Origin: Mactromeris polynyma
Lineage: Eukaryota; Mollusca; Bivalvia; Venerida; Mactridae
Assembly (NCBI GenBank): GCA_032209605.1
Contig: JASFXZ010000045.1
Location: forward strand, 1,178,001 to 1,242,000
Length of the DNA stretch: 64,000 nt
Direction: 5' to 3'
Shown piece after piece: positions 12,701-24,055 of this stretch. The notes under the pieces were generated by a model. That model ran no database searches, was not told the origin of the DNA, and worked only from the letters and a program-made list of their open reading frames with translations. The position numbers were made by a program, and so were the translations under genes. Numbering within the stretch: position 1 is the stretch's first letter; the number at the start of each line of letters is the position of its first letter.

Positions 12701-15700
12701 ATGCCACATATAATATGCAGAAACAAAATGAAATTACTTCATGGGTAGCATTAGTGGAATAAATAAATAGACAGTAACTGATAAAGTCAGTATATATCCC
12801 CACTTACTTGATCAACTGACTAGCAATGTCTAAATTGAGATATCTGTTTACAGTCTTTTCAACAAGACTTTCTGCAAGGCAAAAGTATAAAATACATATT
12901 ACTGTAATGACTGCAAAAAGTCAGCAATTTTATTTACAATGTTTGAAAATTGAGTGTTGATTAGACTATATATCTTGTTACATGAATGTTTACAAAATCA
13001 TACAAACTTGGACCATATTGCAAAATGAGACACTCTTTTTGACAAAAATCTCTTTTGTCATGTAGTTGTGTATACGGAAATAAAAACAGTATTTTCTAGA
13101 TCAATATTTTTCAGAAAAAGCCCAATTAAATCCTCTCTATTTCTCATTAAAATCTAGCAAAATAATAAACAAATGTGTCTCATCCACATACTTGCAAATT
13201 CTGGCATCTTTGCCATGGCTAAAGGCATCATTTCATCAAAGGTAGCATCTAGTAACTGAAAAATGAAACCAGAAAGTATCGAGTCAAGAGTTTGAGTTGA
13301 AGACTCCATGAAATCATGACAATGCAATGTTGATCTGTGCCTGGTGCCGAATATTCTAGTATCCCTTGAGTGACAGTACATTCGCCTCGAGAGAGAAGGA
13401 CATTGGTTCGAATCCTGGTAGTTACATACCAAAGTCAACAAAACAGTACTTGTTTCACCCTTGCCTAACCTCAACATTTTAAGGGCAATTCTAAGACTAG
13501 TTAGCTCAGTGTCCAGTTAATATAACTTGGTGGGGTATCATGCCATGTGCCAACTGCAAGATACCACAGTGAGCCAGCAATACATGTACTACTAGCAGAC
13601 ACCATCCCCAATCCAAGCTAAATAACCTACCTGGTATGCTGTTATACATCATAAAAAACAACAGTGATGCAGTGACAACTCATTATTTCTGCACCTATGA
13701 CCCATATTATCCAGAAAAGTTTTGTATAGCAAGAATCAAGTATACAACAAAATACTTACCACAAATTTGACATCAGGATAGTTCATGGCTGCCCAAGAAG
13801 CTGTATAACCCCCTATAGACCATGCATAGAGGATGATATTTTCTGGTTTATATCCAAGTTTGTGTATACTATACTGCATTACAGCATCTATTGCGCTTTG
13901 CTCTTGTTCTGGAAATGGTATACCCTGAAAAATAATGGAAAAAGTTTTGTAAACGAAATCTATAGTGAATTGACTAGCTGTCGTGAAACTACTTAAAGCT
14001 GCATAACATATTTAATATTAATCATGTATGTGGAAAAAACTTTTACACATTTGGTCAGGAATGACATTTCTTGCCTACGAAAACATTTTTCATTTCACCT
14101 ATTTAATTAGAAATAAATAACACTTTTACTCCTGACGTTCTTCTAAGATACTTTGCTGTCACTGAAGAACTATTATGTATAACTGTATAAATTGATGAAT
14201 GTGATGATTTCTGACATGAAAAACATTTTTTAATCTGCAATAGAACACAAAAGCAGGAAGTTCAGCCCAAGAAACACAAAATAAACATTTTTACATTAAA
14301 GATACATCTTGTTAACTGAGATCTGTCTCAATCTTCAGTTTTAACTCCATATTCATATACATGTATACCAAAGGAATGCAAAAATAATTACATAACAAGA
14401 TTTAGGCATAAGTTATCAATGGCATGCAATTAATCAGTGAGAGGGTTGAGCATATCTCTATGTTTACTGTCGCATGGACCATTTCACAGTCCCTGTTTTA
14501 ATCCTAGCCCTCCCTAAACCTGAGCCCCCTTTCGTAACCCTGGCCTTCCCTCAGAATAAGCACCTCCTATCTAAACCCTCTAAGTCCTTTATCTGAACAC
14601 CAATGAAATCTAGTCTGCTCCCGAAACACTAGTCTCCCAGCTCCAAAGTCCTTTATCTAATCTCTAGCACCACTTACAGTACTACCAGCAAAGCCAGGAT
14701 GATTCCAACCAATCACAGAATAGCCAAGATCTATAGGCGTTGCCATGGCACCAATTTCATAAAATCCAGCATTTCCTTCACATGCTATAACCTGCAATGT
14801 TTACATCATAAAATTACTTATATAAAGTCAAAATACCAAAATTCCAAAATAAGGTTAGCATACACTGGCAACAACAAAAGCATTTTAGTAAAGCAATACC
14901 ATTCCCTGCCAAGAAATAATGTACCATATATAATGTAAGAGACAATAACACAAGTGAAGATATAAATTCAACAATTTAAGAAAGCAATGGTACAAGACGC
15001 TCAAGGTCCCAAGGATTATATCAGTAACACAGCATTCACAATTTCCTGCAGAGTCCGAGTGTGAAGATTTGATGTGGACTACAATGCTCACCGAGTGCTG
15101 AGTATTATTTTATCAACTTTCTTGGTAATATGGGTGTGAATGTGAGGTTGGAATTTAGGTGTCCAGAGCTGAGAATTAAGATCATAATCCCGGGTCCTGA
15201 ACATAATGGAAACAACAACAGTTGGTGTTTTTTCCTATTACACAATCACATACCGGCAGACACTTTCAAGTTGAGTGACTTATCAATTAATAACAAAAAA
15301 AACATGAAAATACGAAACCTTTAGATATAAAAATGTAAGCTATAACTTTGAGGGGGAGGAATCTTTTGACCAGTTTAAGACCTACCAGTGAATCTTGTCC
15401 TTGAGGTCGTCTATCTATGAGCATGGTATCTATCTCATTTCCATCCTCTGTTAGTAATTTGGCTCTTTCACCATTCCTCTATAATATAGAACTACACAAG
15501 TCATACATGTCGATCCTTAAACAATTGTTTGTTTGCACTACCTGGACTGACCATTCAAAATCAACCTTTTGGCTGTTCCAAGCCCAGACTGACCAATCTA
15601 AATCAACCTGCTTGGCTGTTCCAAGCCCAGACTGACCATTCAAAATCAACCTTTTGGCAGTTCCAAGCCCAGACTGACCATTCAAAATCAACCTTTTGGC

Positions 15701-18700
15701 TGTTCCAAGCCCAGACTGACCAATCTAAATCAACCTGCTTGGCTGTTCCAAGCAAGATTTTTGAACCTAAAGGCTACTAAAGATCTTGAACAAAGATGAA
15801 CTATCCAATCCTACATCAGGGGTGTCACTCACTTTTGAATGAGCAGGGAAATTATCAGAAGTAGGCAGGGGTAGTCCCTTAATTATGATCATTTATACAA
15901 GAAAAGTAGCCAGGTGATTTTACCAGCTACCGGCTCTCATTGACACTCCTGCTACATATTGAGGGTACTGGTAAGGCAAACAAACGATTTTTAAGTATGG
16001 TCATATGTCAGAATTATACACTAAAAGAGTACAGCCAAATTCTGAATACCACAGACTTCCATTGACAAAAATTTCATGGAAATATTGAGCAATAAATGAG
16101 TTATGTAGTTTGATCGTAGCAGACTTTTATTCATTAATTATTGAAGTTAAAATTTAACATAAAATATTAACACAAACATTGATAGCTAACTACAGTATTA
16201 GTAAAAGACTTCAGAAGTTCTAAGTGTACCAATCTTTTTTAAAATGTAATGTTGTACATTAGATTAAAGAATGAAACTAAATTTTTGTTTTGTGTAAGGC
16301 ATTTGAATGTAAAGAATATTTTATGCATATTTTATGCATCTGATATAAACAAGGTATAAAAAGTACTAAATCACATATTTGCCAATACTGAGTTGGGTTT
16401 TGCTGGCATGTTATAGATAAAACATGATAATTTATACAAACCTCCTCCACCAACTTTGCTCTGCCTTGACATAATGGTCCCTCTAGAAACAAATATAATT
16501 ATATATGCATATATATTCGGTTTGGCCAAGCTTATACAAAACACGTTTGATGAGGTAAACCTTGTAGCTATTACACTGGTAAGTATTTTGCAATTTATCT
16601 AATCAAAATCACTTCAGTATATGCCGAGAAATCAAGAAAAAAGCCCCTAATCAAGGTCCGTTTTGTTATGCCTTGATCTCACTCTATGGTCTCTAATATT
16701 TACTCTAATAACATTTAACTCAGCTTATTACGTAGAAACAACCTTTTTTATCACCCAACCCTGTTCTAGAAGGAAAATGTACATACATAATATTGATTTT
16801 TTATCGTTTTTCAACATATTTTTAGTCATATACTGTGCCAGTTGACCTAACCAGTTTTCTTGGCATTAATAATCAACCAGTACTAACTTGCTCTTCCACA
16901 AGCAACTGACAACTTCTCCACATAACCTGCCCAACCCCGATATCAAACCCGAATATGCCGGGTGGGCTATGACAGTGATAATGCAAGAGGTAATGTCTTA
17001 ATGTAAAATTGCATTTTTCACAAATATATCAAGGGGTTGCCTCGGTGGCGTAGTGGGTATGGAACTGCTTCTTCAGTGCGAAGAGCTGACGTCATTGGGG
17101 TCGTGGGTTCGACTCCTCTGTGTTCATGAAAAATTACTGGTTGGTTAATGTGAACGCAGCAAATAATGATCAAGATAAGTTTAAAATAAGTTTAAAATCC
17201 ACTCACCAACAAGAGTATTTATCAACGCTGTAGCTCCAGGGTAAACCATACGTCTGCCAAATGTATTTGCACACATATAGCTGAAAATATTGATTTTTAA
17301 CAAGAAGATTAAAAGATGCTTCAAATATATGACTAACAGCTTACTTCCTAAGACACGCCATACAACGTTTTATAAAATGAAGTCCAATACAATTACAATG
17401 CTATCTGAATGCTATTTAAAATTGGCCCTTATGGAATAAATGTCCAAGGGTTCCATCTGTCCCTGGAGTTGACCCTATGGCCCCTGGAATTTCCAAAATG
17501 CCACTGGCTGAAGGGTCAATTTGTCTCTAAATTATAGGTAATTTGGCTATAAAATTGTAAAATCCAGTGAAAAAATATAATATTGACCCATAAGATTCAG
17601 CACCTAGTGGAACCCCTGAAATGTCCCCTATCTAACCTATCGCTTTCCTACAAATCTCCTCTAAGCTTACCTGAGTATATCTGAAGGTATAGAGAATAAG
17701 GATCTAGGAGGATCTCTACTGCTGTTAATTTGCATTTTCTGTTTCTTAGCTTCACTAAAATAACATAGAAAGTTTTCCTGTTTATAAGACATCATAAAAT
17801 ATTTGAGAAACTTACACATCACTGGTCTCATACTGTCAAAAATAAACATCTGTTTTTACCAAACATTACTGAATTTACAAATGACTGGAAATCTAAATAT
17901 ATTTTAAAAGTCAAAGCTTTAAAATATCCTTACTGTAAATGCTTAATTTCAAAACTGATAGAAATGTTGAATTGAAATCCTGATTTTACTTCTCTTCACA
18001 TGGTCTGGAAGTTATACGAGGATGTGCATACTAACCCAACATTTACATCTGTCCATTTCCATGTAACTGGACTCGCCCAATACGCAAAATCATAACCAGC
18101 AAGAAGTTTCTGAAAGCAAGATTTGATCCAAAATTCACAAAAATATGTAATAAATATGCTGTAGAATAATTGCAAAAAAAATAATCCAGCTCTACAAGAA
18201 TTGCATGGAAAATGTAATTTTATTACCATTTATTACCAATAAGACTAGAACAATGCAATGGACTTTTCCCATTTTTCAACAGAATTTCTGATAAAGTCGG
18301 GCCAAATGACTGCACCAACATTTTCAGCTTTCTAACAACATTGTTCCATAAAACTGACAATTTCCAATGGGCATAAGCATTGGGAGAAATTGGTTTATCA
18401 TTATCTTCACTGAAATCAACACTGAGCATGTGGTAGAAGATCAACAATCAGAGTTTGGAGATCAGACAAAATGAAACCTTGCCATTGGTCAATTTTAGGA
18501 CATGGCTCACAACCAACCAATCAGAGTCCTGAGGCAGATCTCAGAACACAGTCTTATAACTTCAAACCATGGAATGCCTTACCCATGGATTGGACTCACA
18601 ACTCTATATTTGCAGTCCAGTGTTCTGCCAACATAGCTAACAGGACGATTCCTATAGTCCCTTGTCAATTATTCAAAAGCAATTCAAATCACATAAAATT

Positions 18701-21700
18701 CACCTTAGGTCTAGAAAAAGTATTCATGACTGTTCTCTATAACATAAAGAAAAACATACGGGTATATAAGTAGGGATTTTATCATTCTTTACATTTTTCA
18801 TACATTTGTATGTACACAGATATCGCTGTATCTAACTGTCAGGATTTTCAGCAATAAATGCTTTGGTAAAATCAGTCAGTCATATTATAGGAAACAGACA
18901 ATACTATCTTACTCTGTTGACTTCATTAAAATCCCTCTGAGCATTCATCAACACAGTAGTAAATGCCATGTAATCTGGATTCAAACATCTACCAACACCT
19001 GAAATGTTACAGTGTTGACTTAGGTAAGCCACATTGTATTAATTGCTTCATAGGCAAGAGATGACGAACAAAGTGGCAATTGAAATATTAGTACAGTCTG
19101 ATTTCTAGGTTGGTATTCTATTTTGATTTTGATAAAATGAGATACACTTTGTGGTGCTGTGGCTTTTTGCTTATTATTTAGATTGTATTTCAGTTATGTA
19201 CAGTGATCATCTGACCTACCCAGTGTTCTTCAATACTGTTTCCTTTTCTAATGCTAAAGTGAGTAGTAAAAATAGTACATTGTAATTAGATTTTAGAAGT
19301 GATTATATAAGCTGTTACAATTGAATGTACCAATCTGACTAAAGTCATCTAAATAAACGCTTCACATGAGGATCTGGAGATGACCAGCAATGGTTATGTT
19401 ATTGACATTTCCCCCTGAACAACTGAAGCTTTACTTTCAAGGTTTTGAAAATGACAGTCGACGAACAGGCACAGAACTTTAAATATTTCTGTTTTTATTC
19501 AGGTTGAAATTTAAATTGACAATCTGAATTACTGTGAACTTTAAACAGATTAAGAGTATTTTAAAGGCTTTAAATTGTTGATTAAGCCAGACAATCAATT
19601 TGGTTGTTCTAATGATAGCTAAGGAAATCCTATTTTTATGAATGCAAATTTGAATCTAGGTTGTAATCAGATCCTACTTTAAGGAAGATTGTGTACTTGA
19701 ATGTACAAACAGAATTCAGATACATAATTCTGCACTTACCCCGTACAAGGACTGCAGAGTAATACATTATGCCAACGTACATCATAAATTTTCCCAAGTT
19801 TACAACTCCCTCAGAAGTAAAATGACCTGAAAATATGTAAGCAATAACACATTGTAACAACAGACTTGGTCATGAAGTAGGCTGGTATAAATATAACAAA
19901 CTAAGACACTGGTTTCTTAACTTTAGCCATGGAAAACATCTTCTTAACAGGCATTTCAAGTCAGCAACAATGGCTCTATGTTACCAGGGACGAATAGTTT
20001 CAATTGATGGTAGAAGAGGTAAATGTCTTAACATTGCTCATTCACCATAAATAAGTACATGAATTCTTAAAAAGGAAACATCAATAAATTAGAATAAAAT
20101 ATACAGAATAAAGATATTTTATTCATGAGAATAGCCTCTAAACTTTAAAATGTACATACATCATTACAGAATTAGGGTCAAATAACATACTACTGTAAAT
20201 TTAACATTGATCATGCATGCAAAGACATTATTGCTACATAAACATTTTGTTCAATCTTCAACATTAAGTTAACAAACAGTCAACAATTTTATCATGTAAC
20301 ATTATTTACCATTTTTGCAATTAAATTTACAAAAGAGATTTACAGGGCTTTTTCAAGCTGTCCAATAGGTCCATTTCTTTCAAATCTTAAAACGAAAGTA
20401 AAATAATTATTTTCCCCAATTTTGCCAGTCTACCAAGAAAAGCATTCCTAATTTCACCATAGACCCATTCCCCATTAAACCTTGAAAAATACAGTTTTTT
20501 TCAGCTGTTTTATAGCCGGTATTCAGCTATATTCCCAGTGCCAAAATAATATATTTTTCTAAATTTGAATGTAAAAATTCCCAATAAATCTGAAGAAAAA
20601 AACTTGGTTCAATTTAGCCAAAAATTTACAAAGTTAGAGGCTTTTCTTTAACAGGCAGTATATATAAATAGCAATTGTCCATTAATTAATCACTACATCC
20701 TTTACTTTTATTCTTAATATTTGCTGTAATTGCTAGTCTTATTCCCAATTTCTAAGTTTAATGCGCAAAAATTCCCAATTTGAAGGGTATGGGTCGTCCT
20801 CCCAAAGCAAAAATATCAATAATCCCTGAAATGCCTGGGGATGCTCACTTGCCTAAGGTATGATTTGATACAGACAGATTTAAATGTGGAGATATCAAAT
20901 GATAGGAAAAGCCATATAAAACGAACCTGGTAAATATAGCAAAATAAAAATATGTCATCTACTATATAAGTAAATGCTTACCTCTCCTGTATAATATTCC
21001 TAATAGCAGCGGGGACGTCCAATATGAGAATGACCAACAAAATCGTATCTGAATTAGTACAGAATATAGTATGACTTTTTTGATTCGACTTAAAACTATA
21101 AGGAAGAAATAATAAAACAAATGTATAGAAATGATAAATAGGTCTGCGAGCCCAAATTTAATTAACTACACTAATGAGTAATTCACATATATAACAAAAA
21201 AACACTACCAAAGCTGCCACGAAAGAGTTGAACCCTTAGAATATACAGTCCCATACGAGCAGTTGTTTAGTAATGGATTAATAGTTAATCTGAAGATATA
21301 AAAGCTAAGATGAAATATAATGTTTAGATCTATCATTTTTACTTAAACTTTGCTTGTATTCTTAGACATAAAGTAGAACACTTACAGTACTAATGACTCT
21401 GTCAGTACCAGATTCCAGTATAGAGGGATCATAGTTTCTACCCTGAAAATAATTTTAAAAGATCCATGTGATACCAGCAACAATTACTAACAATCTGTCT
21501 TTTCCAAAAAAAAACACAATTTCCCTTCTCAATACGAGTACAAAGATTAAATATTATCTTCAATCAAATGTCACAAAAGATATACACTTCACCAGGCTCA
21601 ACGGGAGTTCAAAAAATTACTTCCAGATTGGTATTGTTAGCAGTGACATAAGAGCAGATTTTGTGATAAAGTCCAGTAGATAAGGTGAGTGGTGACAGGC

Positions 21701-22237
21701 ATCCTTCAGCTTCTAGTCTAAAATACACGGTTTTTGAGTCTTTGAAAAGGGTTGTCAAAATCGTCAGTCACATTTCTTAGTTTATGTAGTTCCCCGACAT
21801 GTTATCACTGGATTTTTCAGTACAGACCCAGACGTTGTTCTTTCCAGACACCATCCGACTCTGGAACAGCCTTCCCATTCAGTTGTAAGCTGGAAGTCCA
21901 GAAAGTCACCCTCCGATAATTTGATATGGGCGTTATTAACCGCACTATATAGATTATTTTAAACAAACTCAGTTCAAATTATCTTGCACCGCCATGTGCC
22001 TTTTACGAGTTTCCGCCAGTCGGTGTCAGAATAGTATTGGATTTGGAAGAAGACCGTCTGAGCACGGTGCATAGGCTATAGCATAGATTTTTATAAAATC
22101 GAAAATAACAAAAAAAAATTAAGAATCAAAGAACAACCTGACAAAGCAGTTAACACGTCACTTACAGGTGTAACAGCGTTTCCAAATATTCGAAACAACT
22201 TTGGCCCTCGAATAGCGCTCCAAAATTTAAAAATCAT
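9667..22237 (-). CDS. ABHD16A: ABHD16A-like phosphatidylserine lipase, complete 19-exon gene
   Basis: Spliced coding sequence of 1572 nt (523 residues plus stop), close to the 558 of the human protein. Exons from 5' to 3': 22237-22166, 21442-21386, 21048-20982, 19826-19740, 18998-18913, 18109-18036, 17754-17671, 17280-17207, 16482-16442, 15478-15386, 14791-14678, 13924-13760, 13255-13192, 12871-12808, 12512-12456, 11953-11891, 11175-11102, 10734-10586, 9753-9667. Every junction is GT-AG and every phase agrees. Two hydrophobic segments lie near the N-terminus (exons 3 and 4). The alpha/beta-hydrolase fold follows, with nucleophile Ser in AWSIGG, Asp in RRSRDE and His in STHCTPLP. In mammals the family hydrolyses phosphatidylserine to lyso-PS at the ER membrane and also removes palmitate from proteins. 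The triad is intact, so activity is expected. ATTAAA on the minus strand at about 9487-9497 is a possible polyadenylation signal. Confidence 0.96.
10300..10535 (-). mobile_element. tRNA-derived SINE-like insertion
   Basis: Read on the - strand it starts with a tRNA-like head containing TTGGTAAGCTCAGTGG (A-box-like), then a body ending GGTCAACTGACTACTGTATA. A shorter copy in the same orientation is at 16835-16985. The B box is degenerate. It lies in ABHD16A intron 18. Confidence 0.55.
10586..10734 (-). CDS. ABHD16A: ABHD16A exon 18
   Basis: 49 full codons. Begins LLWSRFDIDRMLCSVTMQSY and contains FPLQIGEG, ending MALFL. It fits the family's SRWEVEEDWC...FPWSVGED...LALFL region. Its weak donor (GTATTT) makes it easy to miss, but the phases of exons 17 and 19 require it. 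Confidence 0.93.
11102..11175 (-). CDS. ABHD16A: ABHD16A exon 17
   Basis: Encodes YPNIVDSSTLPVLREWLSVD then KDGQ. It fits the family's HRYP...VRQWLE stretch and carries one base into exon 18. Confidence 0.92.
11891..11953 (-). CDS. ABHD16A: ABHD16A exon 16
   Basis: Encodes DPTAIHTNRGNFLLTKLLQF with split codons at each end. The NRGN-LL-KLLQ motif is typical of the family. Confidence 0.94.
12456..12512 (-). CDS. ABHD16A: ABHD16A exon 15, catalytic aspartate
   Basis: Encodes YPGPILLIRRSRDEMITT. The Asp of RRSRDE is the acid of the triad in this family. Confidence 0.96.
12808..12871 (-). CDS. ABHD16A: ABHD16A exon 14
   Basis: Encodes SLVEKTVNRYLNLDIASQLI, aligning with the family's V-x-x-T-V-R-x-x-L-N-L-N segment. 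Split codons at both ends (AAA and AAG). Confidence 0.93.
13192..13255 (-). CDS. ABHD16A: ABHD16A exon 13
   Basis: Encodes LLDATFDEMMPLAMAKMPEF, matching the family's LDASFDDLVPLA. Ends in phase 1. Confidence 0.94.
13345..13470 (+). mobile_element. tRNA-derived SINE-like insertion
   Basis: A perfect RNA polymerase III B box, GGTTCGAATCC, lies at 13405-13415 about 45 bases downstream of a degenerate A-box region. It cannot be a tRNA gene, because no acceptor stem can be formed around the box. It lies in ABHD16A intron 12. Confidence 0.55.
13760..13924 (-). CDS. ABHD16A: ABHD16A exon 12, nucleophile serine
   Basis: 55 codons. Contains IILYAWSIGGYTASWAAMNY, with the catalytic Ser in the nucleophile elbow WSIGG. 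Phase 0 on both sides. Confidence 0.97.
14678..14791 (-). CDS. ABHD16A: ABHD16A exon 11
   Basis: 38 codons, VIACEGNAGFYEIGAMATPI and on to IGWNHPGFAGST. This is the oxyanion-side strand and HPG-F-AGST loop of the hydrolase core. Confidence 0.96.
15386..15478 (-). CDS. ABHD16A: ABHD16A exon 10
   Basis: 31 codons, phase 0: RNGERAKLLTEDGNEIDTML and on to QGQDSL. It aligns with the human RRAKLLACDGNEIDTMFVDRR stretch. Confidence 0.95.
15546..15757. repeat. 42-43-bp minisatellite, five units
   Basis: Five tandem units starting at ACTGACC (15546, 15588, 15631, 15673, 15715) in ABHD16A intron 9. Units are of two kinds, AATCAACCTTTTGG and AATCAACCTGCTTGG, in the order A-B-A-A-B. Because the period is mostly a multiple of three, spurious open frames appear on both strands. 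Confidence 0.92.
16442..16482 (-). CDS. ABHD16A: ABHD16A exon 9
   Basis: A 41-nt microexon encoding EGPLCQGRAKLVEE (the first codon is split). Two possible AG acceptors lie 2 nt apart; only the upstream one keeps the reading frame with exon 8. Confidence 0.92.
16835..16985 (-). mobile_element. truncated copy of the 10300 SINE-like family
   Basis: Shares 'cagttgacctaac', 'aagcaactgacaacttctcc' and 'cctgcccaacccc' with 10300-10535 but lacks the tRNA-like head. It lies in ABHD16A intron 8. Confidence 0.5.
17034..17165 (+). mobile_element. tRNA-derived SINE with intact A and B boxes
   Basis: A box TGGCGTAGTGG at 17046-17056 and B box GGTTCGACTCC at 17106-17116 are spaced as in a tRNA. The head begins GGGGTTGCCTCGGTGGCG and cannot close a normal acceptor stem with the sequence after the B box. 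This is the best-preserved SINE head in the window. It lies in ABHD16A intron 8, 42 bases from exon 8. Confidence 0.75.
17207..17280 (-). CDS. ABHD16A: ABHD16A exon 8
   Basis: Reads YMCANTFGRRMVYPGATALI. The GRRM-YPG motif is highly conserved in ABHD16A. Confidence 0.95.
17671..17754 (-). CDS. ABHD16A: ABHD16A exon 7
   Basis: A variable linker, EAKKQKMQINSSRDPPRSLF, before the conserved hydrolase region. Phase 2 at both ends, consistent with its neighbours. Confidence 0.88.
18036..18109 (-). CDS. ABHD16A: ABHD16A exon 6
   Basis: Reads KLLAGYDFAYWASPVTWKWT, matching the family's Y-D/N-F-x-x-W-P-V motif. Ends in phase 2. Confidence 0.93.
18913..18998 (-). CDS. ABHD16A: ABHD16A exon 5
   Basis: Reads VGRCLNPDYMAFTTVLMNAQ and ends EVNR. 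This is the family's GRWTNPQYRQFITIL region. Confidence 0.93.
19740..19826 (-). CDS. ABHD16A: ABHD16A exon 4, second membrane segment
   Basis: Encodes GHFTSEGVVNLGKFMMYVGI followed by a short hydrophobic run ending VLVRG. This is the second membrane-associated segment ahead of the conserved G-x-G-R motif. Confidence 0.93.
20982..21048 (-). CDS. ABHD16A: ABHD16A exon 3, first membrane segment
   Basis: Encodes a hydrophobic stretch, FCWSFSYWTSPLLLGILY, then RR. It matches the family's first transmembrane region and ends in phase 1. Confidence 0.93.
21386..21442 (-). CDS. ABHD16A: ABHD16A exon 2
   Basis: 19 codons beginning GRNYDPSILESGTD, phase 0 on both sides. It corresponds to the YYQPRALEKHAD region of the human protein. 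Confidence 0.9.
22166..22237 (-). CDS. ABHD16A: ABHD16A exon 1 with start codon
   Basis: Encodes MIFKFWSAIRGPKLFRIFGN and four more residues, ending at GTAAGT. The Met at 22235-22237 aligns with the start of known ABHD16A proteins. An in-frame Met 24 codons upstream would add a tail the family lacks, so I prefer the inner one. Confidence 0.85.
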
Positions 22238-24050
22238 TTCTGTATCTTTTCTCGTGAATGACTTGACAGCGAACCACTGAGAGTTATTCCCCTTGATCCA
22301 TGCGGGCAAGGATAACAGACAAACCCCCGTTTTTACTGGTCTTTAGCAGTCAAAACGGCCCACCGTTAAAACGGCCCGGATTGTCGGACGAAACGGCCCA
22401 TTTTATTAAATAGATATTTCGATGTTATAATAAATTCAAATAATGATAAATGTTTTGTTTTCCTGTTACGGGTACATTTGTATTTGTTTATCTTTTATTT
22501 CCGGATTAGAAAAAACGCTTTAAGCGAGATCACGGACATGTCCGTGGTGAGATACATGTATTTAATCTGGTCAAAGACCTAAAAGACCTAAATACTATAC
22601 TGTGGTATTTAGTATTTAGGTCTTTGATCTGGTCTCTGCGTCAACAAATACAAATCAGATATACCTGTTCTTTCATTTTGAAACGCTCTGGCCATTTTGG
22701 CAAGTTTCGGAACACATCTGTTTATTTTTATGGTTTTAGAGATTTTTTTGAGTTCTATGATATTACAAATATTTTTGAATGCATTTAAGGGTATCCTCTA
22801 GTTTTGTGGGTCGAAATGACTAAGGGCGCATCGTGAAGTTAATTTGGCAGAGGACATAAATTGACGTATAAATGATCTTACAACAGAAAAAAACGTAGAC
22901 TACTCGTGAACAGTGATAGAAGATAAGAATTTATACAACATTTTGATAACCAGCAGATAGTCAGAGTTCCAAAAAGAGAATTTGTGACAAACCAATTATT
23001 TAAAGCAACCAAATCATCATCACGGTCCTGGCCAGTTCGACCCTGTTTTCAACATGCGCACATTTGATTGAAATTAGATCATCGAAACGGAGAAGGCAAT
23101 CAGTACAAATTCTAAATAATTTAACCTTAGAAACTATACAGCACTGCCACAATCATGTCGTGCTGGAGACAGAACAGCTCTCTATGCACATCTCACTCGA
23201 TATGTGCTTTAATATAATCTAATATACAAAGCAAAAAGAAATATTTATTAAGATCAATTTTACAGTGTTTTTGTTGAAACATTCCAAAAAGGGGACCAGT
23301 GTAATGACTGATGTAAAATTTCACTCAAGCTCAAAAACTTGTAAAATTGATCTAAATAAATATTTTTGTTTGCTTTATACATTTTATTATATTTCAAGAA
23401 CAAACAACCTTAAATTAGGCATATGACGAATTTTGAATTAGACTATAGAAGCTACAACCTATTAACATCATTGTGGTAATTAATATATCGCTTGATATTG
23501 ATGCATAACACATTTTACGATCTTCAGTACGACCAATTTGACTAGAGTGGTTTTCTGGCATTTTCGAATTCACTATTATAACATATGTCGATCCTAGTCT
23601 GGTACCCAGCGTGAAGAGATAATGAAATGGTAAGGCAGGTAATCCAGGTTAATGTCAATCCAGATTTGGGTAGGTATACATGTATGTATACGAGTTGATC
23701 ATAGAAAGTGTACGTGTTAACAAAATAAGGTACGAGTTTTCTAAGGTACGAGTTGACCTGTTACCAATACGACAACGATGATCATATTTCAACAGTCGTG
23801 CAGGAATTTAAGTTTAATTCGCGGGCAAACTTTAGAAATTGTGGAGGCAAATTATGAAGCGGATTTTTGTTTGAATATCCTTTGCACATTCATTTTTAAC
23901 GGTATGAAAATCACGAAACGTGTAATTTTAGAGTTAAATAATTGTTGATGTTGTGATTGAGAGTTTAAATGGTGAATATTTTTTAATTTGAAATTCAATT
24001 TCAGATGGTTCATCCATGTTTTTCAAAGTTTCTACGATTCTTTTTTATTG
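22238..24050. other. upstream flank of ABHD16A, no gene seen
   Basis: Contains the presumed ABHD16A promoter, with a GC-richer patch at 22310-22400 where 'aaaacggccc' recurs, and then AT-rich DNA with short dispersed repeats such as 'taaggtacgagtt' twice near 23725-23750. No exon with splice borders was found. Confidence 0.5.
22582..22625. repeat. 16-bp perfect inverted repeat
   Basis: Arms AAAGACCTAAATACTA and TAGTATTTAGGTCTTT flank a 12-base loop upstream of ABHD16A. It could be the ends of a palindromic MITE or an extruding hairpin. No target duplication was identified. Confidence 0.8.
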
Positions 24051-24055
24051 ATTCT
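24051..24055. repeat. target-site duplication ATTCT (left copy)
   Basis: ATTCT immediately left of the 3' LTR. The other copy is 28226-28230 beyond the 5' LTR. Five bases is usual for Gypsy integrases. Confidence 0.88.

Noticed and set aside
13345..13470. tRNA gene
   Set aside because: It has a perfect B box but no acceptor or anticodon stem that can be folded; SINE head is the better reading.
17034..17165. tRNA gene
   Set aside because: A and B boxes are present, but the ends do not pair into an acceptor stem and there is no proper anticodon loop.
18471..18773. 100-codon + strand open frame
   Set aside because: It lies antisense in ABHD16A intron 5, overlaps a tRNA-like repeat fragment and shows no domain.
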